DNA of 64,000 nt from Boletus sp. NGJ (taxonomy: Eukaryota > Basidiomycota > Agaricomycetes > Boletales > Boletaceae): contig JAGTXK010000121.1 in the NCBI GenBank assembly GCA_019096195.1, positions 110,865-174,864 on the forward strand, read 5' to 3'. Shown here in pieces: positions 52,873 to 64,000 of this stretch; the first letter of the stretch is position 1, and every line of letters starts with the position of its first letter. Position numbers and translations under genes: made by a program. Under the pieces are notes generated by a model. The model made no database searches, was not told the origin of the DNA, and saw nothing but the letters and a program-made list of their open reading frames with translations.

Positions 52873-55154
52873 TCACATGACGACGCATTTGCAGCACCCT
52901 CCACCGACGTCGTCGACTTCTTGTTGGTGTCGATGCTCGGCGAATTCTGAAGATGGCCGCGTGACGTTGATAGTAGGTACCTGATGATCAATACGGTATC
53001 GCGAAAAGGGGGGAGCTTCAGGAGCCATTGGGGCAGTTTGCCGAGGAACTTGCCGGATGGGTTCTTCCGGTTTGAGGTGGTGGTGTAATGTCAATTTCGG
53101 AGATGTCTCATGATGTGGTGGAACCACGTCTTCTTCAGGAAGCGGGGCATGTTCTGGAAGCCGACCAAACTCCCGCATTTGTATCTCTTCAAGACGTGGC
53201 GGCCGATATTTCGTATAGTCATACCCAAATGTACCAGGTGCCTGTATCGAAAACCATCAATATGGGGCACAATGCCACGTTATGCATGAACCATGCGTAC
53301 AGGTTTTACTGGTGGATCTCCCGGTGACCTTGGTTTCGGGCTGCCATCTGCTTGCTCGTATTGACCGTCCAACCCCCTTTTACGCGCAACAACAGGGAGT
53401 ACTACCTAGCGTTAGGGCGGTGGTGAGTGCAAAAGAGACTGATCAAAGGTGTCACTTGCCTCGTCCCAGTTGCCAGACTTTTGCACCGGTTGCGTCCACG
53501 TCGGTATAGCGTTCACAATATCGCCTTCTGGTGTCGGATATTTTGCGACAGAACTCCGCGGATCCTCCCTACGTGACGTTGGGGGTGGGGTCTTGGCCTT
53601 TATCTTTGCCTTCTTCGGAGTGGAAGCGGGCGAAGATGCAGCAGGGCTTTTAGCACGACGCTTTGTGTACGACTGATCGGATGACTGTGATGTCGGGGAA
53701 GTCGTACGCGATACGGCCCGTGCGCGTGGCCCTGAGGTGGGTGGATTTGGCACGGTGCTTTCTGCGCTCGTCCTCAGGGGAGCCGAGGGCGTGCGAGATC
53801 GCAAGGGGTCTCCAGCAGTCTGAGGGTAAGTTGCATACTTTGGCGTGGTGTTGGCATCCAGAACTGGATAGGCGCTTGTTGGTGTTTGACTACGGCTAGA
53901 GGAAACCGCAGCAGGCGGAGGGACGGGCGTAGAAGTGCTGAAGTACGTTTGGACCGTGTTATCTGCGTCCGCTTCTGTGTCAACACCAGCATATGCATCA
54001 TAGAATGTCTCAGGATCGATTTCGCCGTCAGTTTCGATGTCGGTCAATGGACTCTCATCAAGGACCATGCCCACGCCTTTTGTCCGCTCGTCGTCAAGGT
54101 AAAGACTTTCGCGCGTGCCAGTACCAACACTATCCGCCCTCTTCCGCCCACGAGTAGAGTCCATCTGGCCAGACAAGTCTCGTGTTTGCCCACGAACAGA
54201 TTTTCGGAGGCTATGTCCGTAGTTGGCAATCTGCAACATCTCCACATGCTTCGCCACTCGAAGCTCCCCGACACCACCATTTCTGTGGACGTCGCCTCTA
54301 TACCAGTGTTCGAACGGGCGTTCCTCGGAGTCGTTCGAGGGTCTGGGGTTGGGATATACGGGTTCCTGAGTTCGCGGACGTATTGAAGAGGTAATCGAAG
54401 ACGTGGCGAAAGGGGCGGGTTCGTTCATGATGTTGGAAGCTTGATGCCGTATGGAAGCCATGGGGGGTGTTGCCGGCTGCGGAGGATCGCTTTCCTTGAC
54501 GACCCAATGATCTTGAGAAATGTCGGGGGTGGGCGGTTGATATGGACGATGGTAGGTACCATTACGGCTCTCGGCTCTCTGAGCATGACTAGATGTGCTT
54601 GTTGTTCTTGTGCGGGCGGCGATCGGTATGCGAGTTGGTTTTACGTCCGAGGCGCGGGGAGAAGTGGGGCGAGAAGATCCTGGGGTGGGAGGGGGGTTGT
54701 TGTTGGCAAAGCCATTCGGGGAAGGGGGCTGGGAGTAAGTACGGGCACGTCTGGGTGGGAAGGATGGGGAAGTAGACGCGCCGTTGATGCGGGTATGGGT
54801 CGAAGAGGCATCTGGGCGAGCGTCGTTTGAGGTCCTGGAGTATTGTAGACTCGGTCTGGGTATCGCGCTGGATTTCCTCGGCTCTGGGAGATGGCGAGGA
54901 GTTTGCGGGATGTCACGAGAAGAGCGACGAGAGTGGGAAGGAGCGGAAGACCTATGGGAGTCGTCTACGGAAGACACGGATGCAACGGACATGCGTTTGG
55001 CGAGGATTCGACTTTCGCCTTCGAGTCCTGGGGGGAGCTTGAGGACAAGGTAGGAAAAGAGGACTTTGTACGTACTCTTCCGTAGCGCTGGCACGATAGT
55101 CTCGTCCCACTGGCATGTTGGCAGCGCAGACTGGGCCGTCGCGGTCAAGGCCAT
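52873..55154 (-). CDS. Disordered Ser/Pro/Thr-rich protein ending in a CaaX box
   Basis: Function unknown. The start at 55154 gives MALTATAQSALPTCQWDETI, then VPALRKRLEGESRILAKRMS after an intron spliced with GTACGT and CCCCAG. Most of the 700-odd residues are Ser/Pro/Thr/Arg-rich and disordered. A single conserved, presumably folded patch near the middle reads EHWYRGDVHRNGGVGELRVA and KHVEMLQIANYGHSLR. A further segment, YTKYRPPRLEEIQMREFGRL, lies near the end. The C-terminus is GGGCCKCVVM, a CaaX box (CVVM) preceded by two cysteines, typical of farnesylated and palmitoylated proteins. The middle exon ends in acidic DTFDQSLLHSPP and at least one intron (53200-53410) follows. The alternative reading beyond VDDVG in another frame is not supported. 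Diverges from uL5m. Confidence 0.7.
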
Positions 55155-55353
55155 GAAACAAAACAAGGAGAACAGGAACGAGGCGATTCAAGTAAAATGT
55201 GTAGATTATCACAAAGAAAAAGCACAACAACCGTCGGGATGGCACTACTCGTACGTAGTACCGTACCGATCCTGTCAGCCCGCGCACTATTTACCTTATT
55301 TGTTTATTTTATCGCTTGCTGGAAAGTCCTCCTCCTCCTCCTCCTTCCCTATC
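55155..55353. promoter_or_regulatory. Bidirectional promoter, CaaX gene / uL5m, with (TCC)6 leader tract
   Basis: 199 bases between divergent starts. A (TCC)6 tract (55327-55344) followed by ttccctatc immediately precedes the uL5m ATG, a pyrimidine-rich leader often seen in translation-related genes. Inference from position and composition. Confidence 0.4.
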
Positions 55354-56211
55354 ATGTCCGCCACGCGCATATTCCGCAAACCACCCAGAATACGCCGTGC
55401 TCTGCGCAACGACGACCGCGGTCTCCCCATACCCCACGTCGACATCACCGTCCATGACACCGCCCCATGTCGCTTCCGCAATCACTACTACACAACTCTC
55501 CAGGACAACCTCATGTACATGACCTATGTCCACGAGTCCGGTCCCCGTCCACCACCCCGCGAGGTCCGCCTCAGATTTGACCCCAACGACCCCTACTCCA
55601 AAAACCGCCTCAACACTCCCGTCGGGGGTGATCGTCTCGGGAAGAAACCCGCCCCGCCCACCACCACAGAAAACGTCGTCAAACTCGACAGAATCGTCCT
55701 CCATACCATGATGAAAGACGCCATCTCCAACCGCAGCGTCCTTCTCAACGCAATTGCGTCCTTTAGAGCCATCTCGGGCGAGACCAACCAGGGTGCGGGG
55801 CGCCACTCATCCGCGGGTGTACAGATCGTCAAGGGAAAGAAATCCGTCAGTGGCTGGGTGCGCCCGGGTCTCCCCATCGGCGTCAAGGTGGAGCTCAAGG
55901 GCCCACAGATGTACAACTTCATCACCACCCTCTCAGAGTTCGTCTTGCCTCGCCTGCGCGAGTTCCCTGGCATCGTTTTGCCACCCTCCTCCAGCAACAT
56001 GCAGACCCCCAGCGGCGTCGCCGGTGTCGTTTCATTTGGTCTTCCCCCAGAAGCACTCGGCCTTTTCCCCCAGATCGAGGTCAACCTGGAAACGTATCCC
56101 AAAACTCACGGCATGCACATACATTTCATCACCAATGCCGATGGCCAAGGTGCTCAGAACAAGGCGAGAGCTCTTGTATCGGGCTTCCAGATTCCTTTCT
56201 CTCGCAAGTAG
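55354..56211 (+). CDS. mrpl7: Mitochondrial ribosomal protein uL5m
   Basis: Large-subunit protein of the mitochondrial ribosome (uL5 family, Mrpl7 in yeast). Uninterrupted frame of 285 residues. The start at 55354 gives MSATRIFRKPPRIRRALRND, an Arg/Lys/Pro-rich presequence suited to mitochondrial import. Family motifs: VVKLDRIVLHTMMKDAISNR, AIASFRAISGETNQGAGRH, GKKSVSGWVRPGLPIGVKVE, MYNFITTLSEFVLPRLREFP and YPKTHGMHIHFITNADGQ. Ends VSGFQIPFSRK. The longer upstream ATG (55066) lies in the divergent promoter and adds a segment without similarity, so it was rejected. Absence of introns is unusual for this neighbourhood. Confidence 0.93.
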   Translation: MSATRIFRKPPRIRRALRNDDRGLPIPHVDITVHDTAPCRFRNHYYTTLQDNLMYMTYVHESGPRPPPREVRLRFDPNDPYSKNRLNTPVGGDRLGKKPAPPTTTENVVKLDRIVLHTMMKDAISNRSVLLNAIASFRAISGETNQGAGRHSSAGVQIVKGKKSVSGWVRPGLPIGVKVELKGPQMYNFITTLSEFVLPRLREFPGIVLPPSSSNMQTPSGVAGVVSFGLPPEALGLFPQIEVNLETYPKTHGMHIHFITNADGQGAQNKARALVSGFQIPFSRK

Positions 56212-56409
56212 ACGCATTTTCCGTTACATCGTTCATTGGTTATTCCATTTGCTACATGGTATCAACCATTAGTGAGAGACCTCTACTGTATGTGCAAAAT
56301 GAGGGTGCAGTGTTACTATGAAGTTGGTTAAATAGACAAAGCTGGTGACGATCGCGAGTGAAATGGAAAGCAAATTGAGCAAATGTACATATGATGTTCT
56401 ACTCATCTT

Positions 56410-59400
56410 TCACCGACGAATGCTGGCCCCTCCGGGCTGCCATGCTATGTCGCCGAGTCGATGCCGGGAGGAGTGTGACCGCTCGATCCCTAACCGTGTC
56501 GTAGCGCCTACACCGGGTCCCAGCGGTGTATACGACGAGCTAAGTAATGCCGACGTTTCAGAGGCAGTCCTCCGCGCCTTCTTGGGAGCGATGATCGAGC
56601 TGTTCTTCGGCGTATCCGGTCCCTTTGACCCAGGCTTGCCGGGGGCTGGCTTCAGCGCAGGGGCAAGGGCAGGCAGTATTTCCCTTGCCAGCTCTCGAAC
56701 GAGGACGGCACCATCTTCCTTGCTCAACTTGGTTACGATTTCGTGCAACCCATATCTTTCCACCAAGATCGCGCGGTTCGGATGTACGTCGCAGATGGTC
56801 CTTAGGATGCGCAACAGGTTGAGTCGGACGACAGCACGACTGTGCGACAATCTGTCGATGATGCGTTTGAAGAGGGACGCTTTGGCAAGGCCAATGGTGA
56901 GTGGGTTGGATATGCGGCAGATCTTGAGAAGCGGGTCGAGCAGGTTCTCGAAGGAGTTGGCTTTGGCGGAGACGAAACACTTGAGCAGAGCATCAAGCGA
57001 TTCCGACTTGACGAGTTGATCCTCAATCTTGGCAGTCTCATCTTGTAGCCTGCGACAGTGATCAATCATTGCCCAAGTGACCCACGAACCAAACGGACCA
57101 CGACAGGATAGCTTCCAATGCACTGACTTGGAAGTATGGGTCTTCCAAGAGCTTCAGGTACAGGCTCAGACCGTTATGTTGCCAAAGTAAGTTCCGACAA
57201 CTCTTTCCTGCGCTTGCAAGATCACAGAGAATAGGAAGGGCAAATTGTTTCAAAGGTGAGCTGGTCTCGATGACACGCTTGAGGCATGGGATGATGCCTG
57301 CTTGAGCAGCTTCTTCTTGCCGTAACTTGTTTAACCGACAGAGGTTATAGCATGTTTGGAAGATGTGGTTGGATACTTCCTGGGGGTACAGAATAGGTAG
57401 CGGAACCTCACGTTAGAAGAAGGACCTACTGTGCCATGTGGACCAGCCCGATCCTCATCCAAGAGTTTAACGAGAATCTCGATGGCGTTGGCATTCTGGA
57501 GTACTTCGAGCAGATTTGCGTTCATCGAAAGGTGCTTCACTGCTTTGAGCATCTGAACCAGACAATCTCCCTCGAGTAACTCGCAAGCGCGCATCAGCCC
57601 TATATATCATATATTAGCTTCCCATGGGACCAAGACGTTTGGAACTTACGACGGATGATCTTCCTTGTCCCCATTGCATTACGCACATGTATATCGCTCT
57701 GTGTCACCTGCGAAAATACCAACAAGATCTGTATAATCTTGTGCTTCATCTCCACGGCAGTCTCGCTCTGGTTGCCCATCACATTTAACAGTGCTGAGGA
57801 TAGGGGATCCAGAAGCCCTTCCCTGATAAACATACGACAAAAATCGTTTTTGGTCGTCGGGCTTTGTAGCTCAAACACACTCCCGATGCCATTGAGAGCG
57901 TCCACGACGAGCTCGCTTTGCTCCGTGTAGTCTTCGTCAAGGAGGTCGACAAGGACTTTGAGCCCACGGCATCTGTATACGGTGAGATAAATGACCATAA
58001 AAGACCAGAGAGACTTACGAAATGAACATTTGAAGGGTCAGTGCCGATGTATGGCAGAGCAACCGGATGAAATTCGATGCTTCAGTTCTGCATTCGGAAG
58101 GATACTTCTTGGAAGTGAAACCTATCTATCGTAAGTAAAATATATATATCGAGTCTGGCTGTGGAATTTACCCATCATCACAGGAATTCCACCAATGAGA
58201 CAAAAACTCTCCAACACACCAAGGTCGCTTGTGACGAGCTTCCAAAGCGCAGGTCAGCTAGGATGGATGGGTCACCTGATATGGATGTCGTACCAGATTA
58301 ATTATATGAAGCAGCTTCATCAACACGTCCCGAGAACATTTCCCTTCCAACACCTCCAAAATTCCTAGCATGCCGTGGGAAGAGACTAGCTGGAACAACA
58401 TTTCTGGGTTCTCCGTCATGATAGTAATCTGTGGGTTAGTCGATTAACAGGAGTGCACTGTTTGCATAGATCCAGTACCTACCAGTTGATCACAAGCATC
58501 CCGAAGCTGGAAGTCAGGTGCCGAGGGCGTGAGTTCATCGATCAATTGATTCACCATGCTGCACAGGCGAGCATGTTTGTCTCGTTGTAAATTAGTTTCT
58601 AAATCATCTTCTGCGAAGCCTTCGTCGATCTGGACTGGATGTGAGATCAAAGAATTCACAGCCCAACGATTATGTCATACCTCGGCGAAAGGATCATCTT
58701 CGTCATCCTCGTCTCCCAGCTGATTTATGGTTAATAACTTTGGTATACAAAGTAATGTCCATCTTGGTGAACGTACCCAAGACTTGTTGGAGTGTCGAGT
58801 ATTGAGTTGCAGGGTTTGCATAGGTTGTTCAAGGGCTGTTTCAACCGACAGTCTGAGGTGTTCGAATACCACAGGACGAAAGAAAAAGCGCACTAGTGCC
58901 GTTGACTTTGCCAAATACGTCATCATAGTCCTCGTCATCCACTTCAGCATATTTATCGAATTCATGCGAGCTTGCGACTCGCTTGGCTTCCGATCGTCCA
59001 AAGGATCCCGAACCACTCGAACCAGAGCCAACAAAAGATGACGCTCGTGAATGCGAGCGAAGTGAACCAGGTGGTGGACCATTCGAGCCCGCAGGACCCA
59101 GTGAAGGACGCGAGGGCTTGCGTGAAAGGCTAGGAAGCGGAGCTGACATTGGACCAGGAGAGCTGGGTGCAATACCGAGAGTTTTGATGTCATCTGGATG
59201 GAATAAACCACGGCGTACAGAGTTCTTCATCTGCAGTTGACAGGATGTCTCTCCGAGAATGGACCAGTAAAGGCAGTTAGAACTAACCTTGAAATCCGCA
59301 ACCTTTTCCTGCAAAATGATGTCATCTTCCTCGGATGCAAGGTCTGAATAGTCCTCCACAATCGGAACAATATCCGCTGCAGGGGCTCTCGCTAGTGGGA

Positions 59401-61267
59401 TCGTGCCTGGACCAGCTGGACTACGATTTGGCCGTATTGTCTGAGCGTTATCGTCGACCTCTGGTTTATCATCTTCCATGGCTGACTTCTCCAACGCTAC
59501 GTACAAAAACTTCAGTCGACGAATCAAGGAGAAAAGGAAGATGGTTCACACACCTTGCAACTTTGAAAACGACGGGCCATCCTCAAAATCGTCATCCCAG
59601 TTATCAGTTTGCTCCTCGGGTTGCTGAAGGACGAATGCCAATGGTTCCCGAATTTTCTCCACCAGACCAACAGGGGCCGACGTCTTGCCCGGAGCAGGTG
59701 GCGGTGCTTTGAGAGCCATCGGTGCTGATATTGATTGTTGCAGCCCCAGGACGGAGTGTTGGAACAAGTTGACGCTAGCTTTATTGTGTAGTGGACGTGT
59801 AGGCGATGGAGGAGGGCCATCACTAACACCGGTACGACTACCGTGCTTTGATGGACGTGTTGGGGCTAGAAATTATCAGACTGATTCGGTTGCATGGTAG
59901 ATGGAAGAAAATTTACATTTCAAAGCCTCATTCCATTCTTGTACCTTAAGAACAGCTTCATCATAGTTATAATTACTGGAAGGACGCTTTTGTGCACCGG
60001 ATGACGTTTGGGAGTTGTTACTTCCTGGATGTCCATCCTTTCCGGCAGATAAATCCATTTGTTTCTTCGCTGCTACCATCCATGGGTGTCTCAGGAGCTT
60101 CTTCGCTGATATCCTTAAATTGCTGTCCTTCTGGAAACAGTGAAGAAGAAAATCCTTCACAATTGGCGATGCACCCTCTGGTATTGGAGGACAATCGTCT
60201 TGCACGATCCTGAAGAGAGCTGGCATAGGATCGAGGAAATGGTACGGGGGTTTGCCTTCTAGAAGCTCAATGACCACACAACCAACGCTCCTAAGGTGAG
60301 AGCATGAGAAAACGAGATACGCGTGAGCATTCTAATATACCAAATATCGGAGGCCGTAGTTGCACCGGATTGTTCGATGACCTCTGGTGCCACTGGCAAT
60401 AACAAAACGTCAACGCGTTGTAAGATGAGACGAAAGTATTACCTACTCCAATACGGACTGCCAACGACAGCATCGTCGCTAACTGCGCCGGTCGTGGTGG
60501 AACTGGCAACTCCAAAATCTGCAAGCTTCACACATCCGTCCTTATTCGTTAGTATATTTGCGCCTTTGATGTCCCGATGAATAACACCCTGGTCGTGGAG
60601 GTATACAAGACCTTCGAGCACTTGACGAATGTAAACAGCAACGAGATTCTCAGGGAACTTTCCGAATCGTTTGCATATGTTGTGCAGGGATCCATTTTCG
60701 CAGAATCTACCAAGGGGTCAAATTAAAAGCGGATGAATACGTGGCAAACATACTCAAGGATGATGTACAAGTACTCTCGCGTCTTGACGAATCCTTTGTA
60801 TTTGACGATATTGGGATGCTGGGTTTGATCAGCTTTGGGAAGGCACGCGTGGGAGAAGGTACCATACGTTGAGATTCTTGAGCAAGTCAATTTCCGACTA
60901 TAGGAAATAATGAGGAAAAGGGCAGAAGCTACAATTCGAAGATGATGATGTACCATGATCTGCCCGAGCTCGCCTTTGGGTATGTTACTGAGTTGTATTT
61001 CTTTGACGGCGACTGTTTCACCGGTGGCCCAATTAAGAGCACCTGTATTCACGATCAATCTATCGCTATTCATCGTGTGGGGGAGAGACCTCACGGTATA
61101 CCTGGCCAAACGCGCCTTTGCCAAGGGAATCACCGAGTTGCTGGGAGGTCAGATGTCAACGGCGCGTTCTGCGGTGAAAATCATTAGGGACTGACATAGT
61201 CATTGAGCAACTTTGAAACACCCGAGCTCTTTCCGGGGCGGGTAGCGTGTGACGGGGGGGTTGCCAT
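56410..61267 (-). CDS. sepH: SepH/Cdc7-type septation-initiation Ser/Thr kinase
   Basis: Master kinase of the septation-initiation/mitotic-exit pathway (S. pombe Cdc7, Aspergillus SepH, budding-yeast Cdc15). The start at 61267 gives [20 protein letters not shown] followed by [20 protein letters not shown] across an intron, the P-loop GxGxxG. Kinase motifs then follow: [10 protein letters not shown] (catalytic Lys), [51 protein letters not shown] and [20 protein letters not shown]. Conserved pathway-specific blocks after the kinase: [20 protein letters not shown], then Ser/Pro-rich stretches and acidic [11 protein letters not shown]. The C-terminal half is ARM/HEAT-like repeats: [73 protein letters not shown] and [20 protein letters not shown]. 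Ends [18 protein letters not shown] 56410-56412. About fifteen introns. Confidence 0.95.
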
Positions 61268-61675
61268 GGTTAAACGGGGTAAGGTTGTGAATGTAAATGA
61301 GGCGGAAGAGAGAGGGGAGTGGTGCTTTAAAGCTTTAAGGCTGGGGTGGACAAAGAATGGTTCGAGATCGCGTCCTGCGCTGACGAGCCCGAACTAAAGC
61401 ACCTCACCAGCTACAGGGTCAAAGCACCACACTCGGACCCATTTGGAACACTCCCGTACCACTCATCCACGTGATCGCGCTAGCCTTGAAACCACAGCAA
61501 GTTCGATTTAGCTAGCTCCAGTAATACTCTATCTTACATCCGAGTGGTACATCGACACCGGGTATTGTTCTACCACTCTGGAAAACAGTGCTTGGCACAT
61601 GCCCTCAACTTCCTGTTCGACCCCGTGGTCGCTTGAATCTCGTTGCCTCGTTGCAGAGATCAGCCGCGGCAGGAG
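61268..61675. other. Intergenic region between DUF6533 gene end and SepH start
   Basis: 408 bases between two minus-strand genes. It should hold the SepH promoter; sequence cacctcaccagctac at about 61402 shows nothing recognisable. No gene seen. Confidence 0.3.
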
Positions 61676-63544
61676 TCAGCCTCTGACGTGCGATAAATCG
61701 TATTCTTGGGGCTGTATGTGCTCAGGGTACGAGACGGGTTCGCTGCGAAAAACAATGCTGTCCCGCTGAGGCATCATTGAAGCCAAGGTTGAGCGGGTCC
61801 ACGGCTTCCTGGTTGATCCAGATCCTCCGCGCATAGTTCGGCGTGGCACCGAAGGGGTCCAGCCATCAGAAACCGTGTGTATAGTGTCTCTTGCTGCCTC
61901 CTTCCTCAAATTGAGTGTAATGCGCGACATCATTGCCACCTGTAGTCGAGTTGGGAAAGAATCTAGTACAAATGTACGAGACCACATACTGTCAGCCTAA
62001 GAATAACAGGCATTAGTCACGACCTCTAATGTCAATAGATGATCTGTTATGCACTCACAGTAATTCAAGCCTATAGGAAAGTTAATTTAAGCTATCGCCG
62101 GTCTTCAAAAACGGCTAGACTTACTGCGCCGCGATGTTCTTCACGCCCGGTCCTGCCCGCACAATCATGACTGTCAGAACAACATTTACCATACAGATCA
62201 CACTAAACGTTAACCATGGCATCAACCACTCAGGGAAACGTATCAAGACGATGGAATGGTCTTCACCTGTAGTACAATATTCCGTCGGAAAACACCGTCC
62301 GGATGATGTGACCTGTCCTACGCTTTGTCTTGTACAGTGTCAATACAAAAATGCACGTGTCGTAGAGGAGAGGTAGCCAAGCAGATGCTGAGGCGGCGTT
62401 ATTTCTGGTCCGGAAACAGCTTAGCATGCATGTCCTCAGGGACCATCAAGGAACTCACAAGGAAGGATCGAAGATCATCGTGCATGCTGTGTGACAACCC
62501 ATCGAGATAGTAATTAGTGACTAGTTGCCGCCGCTGCACAATGGTAGAGCTACACACATCGCAGCCGTGGTACGTGCTGGACCGCTGTGACCGTATTAGA
62601 GCGTGGTCTGGGAATAGCGAGAACGACGGACCTTCCCCGTATGTGAGCAGCCAAGCATTGACTCCAAGCCATATGAGGAATAATGTCATAATACTCCAAA
62701 CCACTGTCTTCTTTCGATTGTAGATAGCGCTAATTCTTCAACGTCCTGGTGTAAGAAAGTAGTAAAGTACACCTCAGTAACAACATACCGGAGAAACATC
62801 ATGAGCCCGGCTATCTGCGTGCCTATAACAGTCATGGCCCCTTCATATCGCACGAAATGTCGACAGCTATGTGCGGGATAAGTTGCAAGTCAAAAGAAAT
62901 AACTGAGTGCCGAACGTCTACAACAATTTGGCAGGTAAGTAAATATGACGTCGTGAGGAGTCGCAGGCTTACTTCTGTTCCCCAGCTGGGAAGTGTGAAA
63001 GCTAAACTTGTTTCTCAGTTATGTCCAGCACTACGTATGGGCACCTCACCGACGAGATTCACAATGAAACCAAGTGGTGTGAGGTACCTGTTCTACTTCG
63101 CCAGTGAGACGGCCAACGTACAATGAATTCTCCGATTCCTACTCACAATTAAGAACAAGTATGACACTGCACGGACAACTCAGTGGCAGATCCAGAAAAT
63201 TAATGATTGCTCACAGAGTCCCTTGTTACGTTTCCATATGAGTTCAACCTGTGGGAACCCACTTAACCTGAGCTATGGAAACACAGAACCTTTCCGAGGC
63301 CACTTACTTCATCGTCGAATGTTACGAGGTGATCCCAAAGGAGTACTGTAAATCCAGCAAAAGCCACCATCTTTGATCTTTCAGTTCCAAACAACACCCC
63401 TAGTCGTGCTACGTACAATGGTGTCATCCCTATATATTGTTAAGGAGTGTAAGCTCGATCACAGGGGTAAAGGACTTTGCAGTAGACGCACGTGTCGACT
63501 ACATCCTGATGGACGGTCTGCACGGTGGTCGAGGATGCAGACAT
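61676..63544 (-). CDS. DUF6533 multi-span membrane protein
   Basis: Function unknown; the family is typical of basidiomycetes and forms a seven-helix-like membrane protein. The start at 63544 gives MSASSTTVQTVHQDVVDTCV, then the hallmark DUF6533 opening ARLGVLFGTERSKMVAFAGF, TVLLWDHLVTFDDE and VELIWKRNKGL joined by introns. SYLFLINRYLTPLGFIVNLV supplies another predicted helix, then TVIGTQIAGLMMFLR, WSIMTLFLIWLGVNAWLLTY and similar hydrophobic segments. Later exons are hydrophilic and end RSEPVSYPEHIQPQEYDLSH, TGA 61676-61678. Signal peptide is not apparent. The joins I checked keep frame through several of its short introns. Confidence 0.78.
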
Positions 63545-64000
63545 AGGCAACGAAAAGACGAGAGGGTTGTTGCGTGGATGAGTATCGTCTGATGCTTAGG
63601 ATGCGAGTGACTGAGTAGGCACGGAACTGAGCGGTATATGACGGAAATGCGATGCCACAGAAGGCGCACTACAACCACCCGCTGTCAATGATCTGGCGGC
63701 AATTCTGGCTGTGTACGGCTGCGCCATGGCTGGTTTAGCCATGCAGAACGTAAGATATGACTGACGTGAGGCGTCAATGCCAACGTTTTCGGTCGTTTGA
63801 AGCAGTGTTGGAAGAGTCATGTGCCCACCCGTGGAAAGCACGAAACCATGAATGGTGTCGTCCACAGCGGATTGCCGCGGGGACTGCGGCAGCCCGAAAG
63901 GCCGAACGGATGGGTACGTATCGGAGTTTGGATGGGACTTAAATTGTACAATTCACACGATTTATTCCGATTTACAGCGAGTATTTATTTCGGAGTTTCA
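63545..64000. other. Right-edge sequence upstream of the DUF6533 gene
   Basis: 456 bases to the window edge. An open frame on the minus strand (63596-63865) lacks family features. Contains tttattccgatttacagcgagtatttatttcgg at the end. Only promoter function is likely. Confidence 0.3.

Noticed and set aside
1-64000. Transposon, CRISPR or phage elements
   Set aside because: No terminal repeats, transposase, reverse transcriptase or spaced repeats recognised by eye; absence is not proven.

Overview
The window reads as nuclear DNA of a filamentous basidiomycete, most likely an Agaricomycete. Genes are dense and interrupted by many short introns, mostly about 45-65 bases with GT-AG ends and a CTGAC/CTNAC-like branch site. 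Neighbours lie on both strands and there are no operons. Several products belong to families I know mainly from Agaricomycetes: the DUF6533 membrane protein, the serine-rich protein with a two-helix membrane tail, and the divergent homeodomain protein. I cannot name the species from sequence alone.

Layout. 0-14.3 kb holds housekeeping genes: the ubiquitin E4 ligase Ufd2, the NuA4 subunit Eaf7, a long serine-rich membrane-tailed protein, an Ent3/epsinR-type ENTH adaptor, the CCR4-NOT subunit Not2 (broken by a one-base frameshift in this sequence) and RNA polymerase III subunit Rpc9/Rpc17. 14.5-24 kb holds a short-chain dehydrogenase, the geranylgeranyltransferase-I beta subunit, an intron-containing tRNA-Asp, a small coiled-coil ORF, a pyridoxal-reductase-like aldo-keto reductase, a homeodomain protein lacking the usual helix-3 Asn, and a secreted GH16 glucanase. 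24-34 kb holds a Tgl2-type lipase, the large NAD-dependent glutamate dehydrogenase Gdh2, a second SDR and the SAM-domain RNA-binding protein Vts1. 34.4-46.7 kb holds a 2-oxoglutarate/Fe(II) oxygenase, a third SDR with a 19-base microexon, a GPI-anchored GH16 enzyme, the mitofusin Fzo1 and a PIG3-type quinone oxidoreductase with a probable GC-AG intron. 46.7-48.6 kb is the largest gap. 48.6-63.5 kb holds an alpha/beta-hydrolase, a secreted M64 metallopeptidase, a large disordered protein ending in a CaaX box, mitochondrial ribosomal protein uL5m, a SepH/Cdc7-type septation kinase and a DUF6533 membrane protein.

Genes are arranged in alternating divergent and convergent pairs. Most are unrelated in function. 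The loose links are Not2 and Vts1 (the Smaug family recruits CCR4-NOT to mRNA), the prenyltransferase beta subunit and the CaaX protein (although its Met terminus points to farnesyltransferase instead), Fzo1 and uL5m (mitochondria), and the two GH16 enzymes (cell-wall glucans). I found no transposon, no CRISPR array, no secondary-metabolite core gene and no mating-type locus. I found no convincing undescribed multi-gene system. The points worth following are single-gene oddities: the Not2 frameshift, the homeodomain substitution, the CaaX tail, the microexon, the GC-AG intron and the tRNA intron.
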